Below are positions 23,782-28,042 of a stretch of 28,042 nt of DNA, in pieces. Source of the stretch: an uncultured Collinsella sp. (GTDB lineage Bacteria; Actinomycetota; Coriobacteriia; Coriobacteriales; Coriobacteriaceae); NCBI GenBank assembly GCA_900754385.1, contig CAAECP010000105.1:1-28042 (forward strand), written 5' to 3'. The notes beneath the pieces are model-generated. The model worked only from the letters and a program-made list of their open reading frames with translations. It did not search any database and was not told the DNA's origin. The number at the start of each line of letters is the position of its first letter. Position 1 is the stretch's first letter. The translations under genes were made by a program, and so were the position numbers.

Positions 23782-24726
23782 GTGGCGTTCAACCATAAGC
23801 ACCTGATCGACATTACCGAGTACTCCGAAGAGGACATCAAGCTCATCCTCGAGACCGCCAAGGCGTTCTCCGAGGTCAACGAGCGTGCTATCAAGAAGGT
23901 CCCCACGCTCAAGGGCAAGACCATCGTCAACATGTTCAACGAGCCCTCGACGCGCACCCGCAGCTCCTTCGAGCTCGCCGAGAAGCGTCTTTCGGCCGAC
24001 AGCCTTAACTTTGGCGGCTCCTCGACCTCCACGGTCAAGGGCGAGAGCCTTGTCGACACCGTCGAGACCCTCAACGCCTATAAGATCGACTGTATCGTCG
24101 TGCGTGATAAGCACGCCGGCGCTCCCTACATCGTCACGCAGAACTCGCCCGCGAGCGTCATCTGCGCCGGTGACGGCAAGCACAACCATCCCACGCAGGC
24201 CCTGCTCGACCTGTACACCATCTGGGAGCACAAGGGTGACTTCCACGGTCTGAAGGTCGCTGTCGTCGGCGATATCGCGCACTCCCGCGTCTGCGGCTCG
24301 CTGATCCCCGCCCTTAAGATCATGGGCTGCGAGACCTACGCCGTCGCCCCCGGCACGCTGCTGCCGCCGGCGCCCGAGGTTCTGGGCTGCGACCACGTGA
24401 CGAGCGACCTCGATTCCGTCCTGCCCGAGCTGGACGTCGTCTACATGCTGCGCGTGCAGCAGGAGCGCCTCGAGGGTGCCCCGTTCCCGACCATTCGTGA
24501 GTACCACAGGCTCTTCGGTCTGACCAAGGACCGCGAGAAGCTCATGAAGCCCGACGCGATTATCTGCCACCCGGGCCCCATCAACCGCGGCGTCGAGTTC
24601 GATTCCTATATGGCCGACCACCCGCAACGCTCCGTCATCCTGGAGCAGGTCTACGCCGGTATCTGCGTGCGTATGGCTATCCTGTATCTGCTGCTTGGAG
24701 GTGCCGATAATGGCCTTGCTTCTTAA
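23782..24726 (+). CDS. pyrB: Aspartate carbamoyltransferase, catalytic chain
   Basis: Joins carbamoyl phosphate and aspartate to N-carbamoyl-aspartate. 314 residues. Carbamoyl-phosphate site STRTR at 56-60, Lys86 in the TVKGES loop, HNHPTQALLD at 134-143, and the YMLRVQQER block are intact. Start GTG 23782: the sequence GGAGGTGA at 23766-23773 lies 8 bases upstream, and a second in-frame GTG at 23770 sits inside it. No pyrI regulatory chain follows. Its stop lies 17 bases inside pyrC, so the two are translationally coupled. Confidence 0.97.
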   Translation: MAFNHKHLIDITEYSEEDIKLILETAKAFSEVNERAIKKVPTLKGKTIVNMFNEPSTRTRSSFELAEKRLSADSLNFGGSSTSTVKGESLVDTVETLNAYKIDCIVVRDKHAGAPYIVTQNSPASVICAGDGKHNHPTQALLDLYTIWEHKGDFHGLKVAVVGDIAHSRVCGSLIPALKIMGCETYAVAPGTLLPPAPEVLGCDHVTSDLDSVLPELDVVYMLRVQQERLEGAPFPTIREYHRLFGLTKDREKLMKPDAIICHPGPINRGVEFDSYMADHPQRSVILEQVYAGICVRMAILYLLLGGADNGLAS

Positions 24727-25999
24727 GAATGCCCACGTCGTCGACCCGTCCGTCGAGCTTGACGGTGTCGTTGACGTCCTGATTGACGGCGACAAGATCG
24801 CCGAGGTCGGCGAGAATCTCGCCGTCGAGGGAGCCGAGGTCCGCGACCTTTCCGGCAAGTACCTCGTCCCCGGCCTGGTGGATATGCACGTTCACCTTCG
24901 CGAGCCCGGCTACGAGGTCAAAGAGGACATCGAGAGCGGCACCCGCGCAGCTGCAAAGGGCGGCTTTACCGGCGTGTGCTCCATGCCCAACACCGATCCC
25001 GTTACCGATAACGGTACCGTCGTGGAGTTCGTCAAGTCCCGTGCTGCCGAGGTCGGTCACTGCCGCGTCTATCCGTCGGGTGCCATGACCCGCGGTCTTA
25101 AGGGCGAGGCCATGTCCGAGATGGGCGATATGGTCGCCCACGGCGCCGTCGCCTTCACCGACGACGGTCGCGGCGTGCAGGGTGCGGGCATGCTCCGTCG
25201 CTGCATGGACTACGGCAAGATGTTCGGCAAGGTCTTTATGAGCCACTGCCAGGACGAGGATCTGGTCGGCCACGGCCAGATCAACGAGGGCAAGGTCTCG
25301 ACCCGTCTGGCTCTCGAGGGTTGGCCGGCTGCCGGCGAGGAGCTCCAGATCGCCCGCGACATCGAGATCGCCAAGCTGACTGGTGCCAAGCTGCACATTC
25401 AGCACATCTCCACCGCCCATGGCCTGGAGATCGTGCGTGCCGGTAAGGCCGCTGGCGTTCAGGTTACCTGTGAGGCCACCCCGCATCACATGTTCCTGAC
25501 CGAGAACGACCTGGACGAGACCTACAACACCTCGCTCAAGGTCAATCCGCCGCTGCGTACCGAGGAGGATGCCGAGGCCATCCGTCAGGGCGTCATCGAC
25601 GGTACCGTCGACGCTATCGTCACCGATCACGCTCCCCACACCCCGTGGGAGAAGGCCCGCGAGTTCGAGCTTGCGCCCTTTGGCATGATCGGTCTCGAGA
25701 CCTCGCTGTCGCTCGTGCTCACCGAGCTGGTCAACACGGGCAAGATGAGCATGGGCCGTATGGTCGAGCTCATGGCCATCAAGCCGCGTGAGATCCTGGG
25801 CCTCGACCAGGTTCAGGTCAAGGCGGGCTCCGTTGCCGACCTGACCGTGTTCGACCCCTCTGCCACCTGGACGGTCGGCGAGGACGGTTACGAGTCGCGC
25901 GCCGAGAACTCCGGTTTTGCCGGCCGCACGCTTACCGGTCGTGCCACCGATGTGTTTGTCGGCGGTAAGCAGACGCTCGCCGACGGCTGCATCTGCTAG
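24710..25999 (+). CDS. pyrC: Dihydroorotase (class I)
   Basis: Zinc amidohydrolase closing carbamoyl aspartate to dihydroorotate. 429 residues, as in the Bacillus-type enzyme. Metal motif DMHVHLREPG with His60 and His62; Asp151/152 in AFTDDGRG; His179 in MSHCQDEDL; His232 in IQHIS; Asp306 in VTDHAPH. The blocks GFTGVCSMPNT and CEATPHHMFLT are typical. ATG at 24710 with GGAGG at 24697-24701, 8 bases upstream; overlaps the end of pyrB by 17 bases. The 92-base gap to pyrK is the only real spacer within the operon and holds two hairpins. Confidence 0.97.
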   Translation: MALLLKNAHVVDPSVELDGVVDVLIDGDKIAEVGENLAVEGAEVRDLSGKYLVPGLVDMHVHLREPGYEVKEDIESGTRAAAKGGFTGVCSMPNTDPVTDNGTVVEFVKSRAAEVGHCRVYPSGAMTRGLKGEAMSEMGDMVAHGAVAFTDDGRGVQGAGMLRRCMDYGKMFGKVFMSHCQDEDLVGHGQINEGKVSTRLALEGWPAAGEELQIARDIEIAKLTGAKLHIQHISTAHGLEIVRAGKAAGVQVTCEATPHHMFLTENDLDETYNTSLKVNPPLRTEEDAEAIRQGVIDGTVDAIVTDHAPHTPWEKAREFELAPFGMIGLETSLSLVLTELVNTGKMSMGRMVELMAIKPREILGLDQVQVKAGSVADLTVFDPSATWTVGEDGYESRAENSGFAGRTLTGRATDVFVGGKQTLADGCIC

Positions 26000-26019
26000 C
26001 ATAGCCTTATCGCTTTTGT

Positions 26020-26076
26020 GCGCGGCGCCCTTGCGGTGCCGCGCTTTCTGTTCGTTTTGACCATGCAATCGCATGG
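26020..26076 (+). promoter_or_regulatory. Two hairpins in the pyrC-pyrK spacer
   Basis: Hairpin A: 26020-26029 with 26035-26044, ten pairs with one wobble, followed by TTTCTGTTCGTTTT, an interrupted T-run. Hairpin B: CCATGC 26061-26066 with GCATGG 26071-26076 and a 4-base loop, ending 6 bases before the pyrK ribosome binding site GGAG at 26083-26086. A could be a weak internal terminator; B may shape pyrK translation. Confidence 0.45.
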
Positions 26077-26091
26077 GGGATTGGAGCGTCT

Positions 26092-26883
26092 ATGCCCACA
26101 CCTTCCACTGCACGCATGCACGACTTCGAGGTCGTTTCGAACCAGGAGATCGCCGACGGCATCTTCTCGCTCGGCATCTCGGCCCCCAAGCTTGCAAGTG
26201 CGCTCAAGCCCGGTCAGTTTGTGAACATCGCCGTGCCCGGCGATGCGTCCTCGCTGCTTCGCGTGCCCTTGAGCTTCTATCGCGCTGACGCCGAGGCCGG
26301 TACCGTCGAGCTGTGGTACGCCGTCGTGGGCGACGATACCCGTCGTTTGTCCCAGATGGGCCCTGGCTCCACCTCTAACCTGCTGGGCCCTGGTGGCCGT
26401 GGTTGGATGGTACCCGAGGGCACCAAGAAGGCGCTGCTCGTGGCGGGCGGCATCGGCGTTCCGCCCGTGCTGTGTCTTGCCGGCATGCTTGCCGAGCGGG
26501 GCGTGAATGTCGATGTGTGCCTGGGCTTTGGCACCGCTTCCAAGGCCGTGGGTGTCGATGAGTTCCGCGCGCTGGGCGCCACGGTTAACGTGTGCACCGA
26601 TGATGGCACGCTGGGCACGCACGGTTTTTGCACCGACCCGGCAGCCGAGCTGCTCGGCGAGGGTGGCTACGACTATGTGGCCAGCTGCGGCCCCGCTGTC
26701 ATGATGAAGAAAGTCGCCGCCGCTGCCGCCGAGGCCGGTGCGTACTGCGAGGTGTCGCTTGAGCGCATGATGAGTTGTGGCTTTGGCGCCTGCAACACCT
26801 GCAATGTCGAGACGGTCGACGGTATGAAGGGTGCTTGCATGTGCGGCCCCGTGTTCGATGCTTCCAAGGTGGTGGTCTTCTAG
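26092..26883 (+). CDS. pyrK: Dihydroorotate dehydrogenase electron-transfer subunit PyrK
   Basis: FAD and [2Fe-2S] protein that passes electrons from PyrD to NAD+, forming the heterotetrameric class 1B dihydroorotate dehydrogenase. 263 residues. FAD motif RVPLS at 57-61, NAD-binding AGGIGVPP at 118-125, and a C-terminal cysteine cluster at Cys229, Cys234, Cys237 and Cys249 or Cys251 (SCGFGACNTC ... CMCGPVF). The ATG has GGAG 5 bases upstream. Its stop overlaps the pyrD GTG by one base (TAGTG), as expected for subunits made in equal amounts. Confidence 0.96.
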   Translation: MPTPSTARMHDFEVVSNQEIADGIFSLGISAPKLASALKPGQFVNIAVPGDASSLLRVPLSFYRADAEAGTVELWYAVVGDDTRRLSQMGPGSTSNLLGPGGRGWMVPEGTKKALLVAGGIGVPPVLCLAGMLAERGVNVDVCLGFGTASKAVGVDEFRALGATVNVCTDDGTLGTHGFCTDPAAELLGEGGYDYVASCGPAVMMKKVAAAAAEAGAYCEVSLERMMSCGFGACNTCNVETVDGMKGACMCGPVFDASKVVVF

Positions 26884-27806
26884 TGGGTACCGTGAACATG
26901 GCCGTCGATTTCGGCGGCGTCAAGATGCAGAACCCCATCAACACCGCAGCCGGTACCTTTGGCTACGGCTGGCAGTTCCAGAACTTTTTTGATGTTTCCC
27001 AGCTGGGCGCCATCACCACCAAGGGCTGCGCTGCCGAGCCCTGGCCCGGCAACCCCGCGCCCCGCATGGCCGAGATTCCCGGCGGTATGATCAACTCCGT
27101 GGGCCTTCAGAACCCCGGCGTGGCCGCCTTTGCCCGTGAGTCCGGTCCGTGGCTCGAACAGCTGTCCAAGGACGGCTGCCAGGTCATCTGTCAGGTTGCC
27201 GGCCACTCCGTTGACGAGTTTGTCCGCGCACTTGAGATGTATGTCGAGCTGTGCCCCTGGGCTGCCGGCTACGAGATCAACGTGAGCTGCCCCAATATCG
27301 CCGCCGGCGGTGCCGCCATGGGCTCCACGCCCGAGGGCGCCTCTTCCGTTATGGCTGCCTGCCGCAAGGTGACCGATAAGCCGCTGTTCGTAAAGATGGC
27401 GCCGGTTAACGTTGCCGAGATTGCCAAGGCTCTCGAGGCCGCCGGCGCCGACGGCCTTTCGGTCATCAACTCCATCCAGGGCATGGCTATTGACGTGCAC
27501 ACTCGCAAGTCCCGCGTGGCCAAGCCCAAGGGTGGCCTTTCGGGCCCGCTGTGTCACCACATCGCCGTGCGCATGGTCTGGGAGGTCGCCCAGGCCGTCG
27601 ATATCCCCATCAACGGTGTCGGCGGCGTCATGACGGGCGAAGATGCGGCCGAGTTTATCCTCGCTGGCGCCACCTGCGTGTCGGTCGGCATGGCCAACTT
27701 CGTCGATCCGTGCGCTTCGATTAAGATCGCGCACGAGCTCGAGGCTTGGGCGGAGTCCCAGGGCGTGAAGGACATCAACGAGCTGGTAGGTGCTTTCGAA
27801 TGCTAG
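26883..27806 (+). CDS. pyrD: Dihydroorotate dehydrogenase, class 1B catalytic subunit
   Basis: FMN enzyme oxidising dihydroorotate to orotate with PyrK as partner. 307 residues. Lys47 in TTKG, NSVGLQNPG at 71-79, the active-site Cys136 in NVSCPN, VKMAP, and the FMN-binding INSIQGM and NGVGGVMTGEDA blocks are present. The cysteine as catalytic base marks class 1. Start GTG at 26883 overlaps the pyrK stop and has AAGGTGGT (26866-26873) 9 bases upstream; GTG 26892 or ATG 26898 are alternatives. Its end overlaps pyrF by seven bases. Confidence 0.96.
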   Translation: MGTVNMAVDFGGVKMQNPINTAAGTFGYGWQFQNFFDVSQLGAITTKGCAAEPWPGNPAPRMAEIPGGMINSVGLQNPGVAAFARESGPWLEQLSKDGCQVICQVAGHSVDEFVRALEMYVELCPWAAGYEINVSCPNIAAGGAAMGSTPEGASSVMAACRKVTDKPLFVKMAPVNVAEIAKALEAAGADGLSVINSIQGMAIDVHTRKSRVAKPKGGLSGPLCHHIAVRMVWEVAQAVDIPINGVGGVMTGEDAAEFILAGATCVSVGMANFVDPCASIKIAHELEAWAESQGVKDINELVGAFEC

Positions 27807-28042
27807 AGACCGATGCCCGCGACCGCGTTATCGTCGCCCTCGACTGCGACCGTGAGCGTGCGCTCGAGCTCGCCCACGAGCTTTCTGGTCATGCCGCCTG
27901 GCTCAAGGTTGGCATGACGCTCTATTACGCCGAGGGTCCTGAGATCGTCAAGACGTTCAAGGATTTGGGCTTTAAGGTCTTTCTTGACCTTAAGTTCCAT
28001 GACATTCCGCATCAGGTTCGCGGTGCCGCCCGTTCGGCCTCG
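27800..28042 (+). CDS. pyrF: Orotidine 5'-phosphate decarboxylase, N-terminal part (runs off window)
   Basis: Last step of UMP synthesis. 81 codons are present of a protein usually 230-240 residues in this group. VALD (Asp14), Lys36 in WLKVGM, and the catalytic cluster DLKFHDIPHQV with Asp63, Lys65 and Asp68 are visible; the 'FLDLKFHDIP' form is that of the class I (E. coli/Bacillus type) enzyme. ATG at 27800 overlaps the last seven bases of pyrD. pyrE would be expected next, outside the window; carAB is not seen here. Confidence 0.95.
   Translation, partial: MLETDARDRVIVALDCDRERALELAHELSGHAAWLKVGMTLYYAEGPEIVKTFKDLGFKVFLDLKFHDIPHQVRGAARSAS

Overview
The window is ordinary, densely packed core genome of a high-GC Gram-positive bacterium. 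I infer class Coriobacteriia (Actinomycetota), possibly Collinsella or a relative. The order rplS, rnhB, yraN, comM, dprA, xerC, rpsB, tsf, pyrH, frr, cdsA, dxr, rip/rseP, ispG, proS is the actinobacterial order as I remember it from Mycobacterium. trmFO and uppS are placed as in Firmicutes, and pyrR-pyrB-pyrC-pyrK-pyrD-pyrF is a Gram-positive style pyrimidine operon. Pyruvate phosphate dikinase and a large AdhE suit a fermentative anaerobe. The genus is inference only.

Layout. 1-1202 is the 3' part of ppdK (plus strand), closed by a TTCG-loop terminator. 1315-1818 is rplS with its own promoter and terminator. rnhB follows at 1847-2635 with a terminator. A tight run yraN-comM-dprA-trmFO-xerC (2825-8034) has overlapping or nearly touching genes. 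rpsB-tsf (8254-9897) has a good promoter, a structured leader and a terminator. pyrH-frr-uppS-cdsA-dxr-rseP-ispG-proS (10016-18367) looks like one eight-gene operon joining ribosome recycling, UMP kinase, isoprenoid (dxr, ispG), undecaprenyl carrier (uppS) and CDP-diglyceride (cdsA) synthesis, intramembrane proteolysis and prolyl-tRNA charging. It ends in a strong terminator. Converging on it from the right, on the minus strand, are a small aminoglycoside-phosphotransferase-like kinase gene and adhE. A 0.5 kb gap then holds an operator-like palindrome, a decayed inverted-repeat element with a piece of Y1 transposase, and the terminator of rpmB (minus strand). A second 0.45 kb gap leads to the pyr operon: pyrR, pyrB, pyrC, pyrK, pyrD and the first 81 codons of pyrF, which runs off the right edge.

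I did not find a new multi-gene system. The points that deserve a second look are: (1) xerC has no ATG, GTG or TTG at the place where the family N-terminus must begin, and an AUA overlapping the trmFO stop is the best candidate; (2) the site-2 protease carries an extra cytoplasmic segment that looks like a winged helix; (3) the pyrR leader can fold into three mutually exclusive hairpins ending in a U-tract, with a 35-codon ORF running through them; (4) a 245-bp element with 25-bp terminal inverted repeats contains a frameshifted transposase fragment; (5) a 10-bp-arm palindrome lies upstream of the adhE promoter.

All functions are from reading the translated sequence and recalled family motifs; no search was run.
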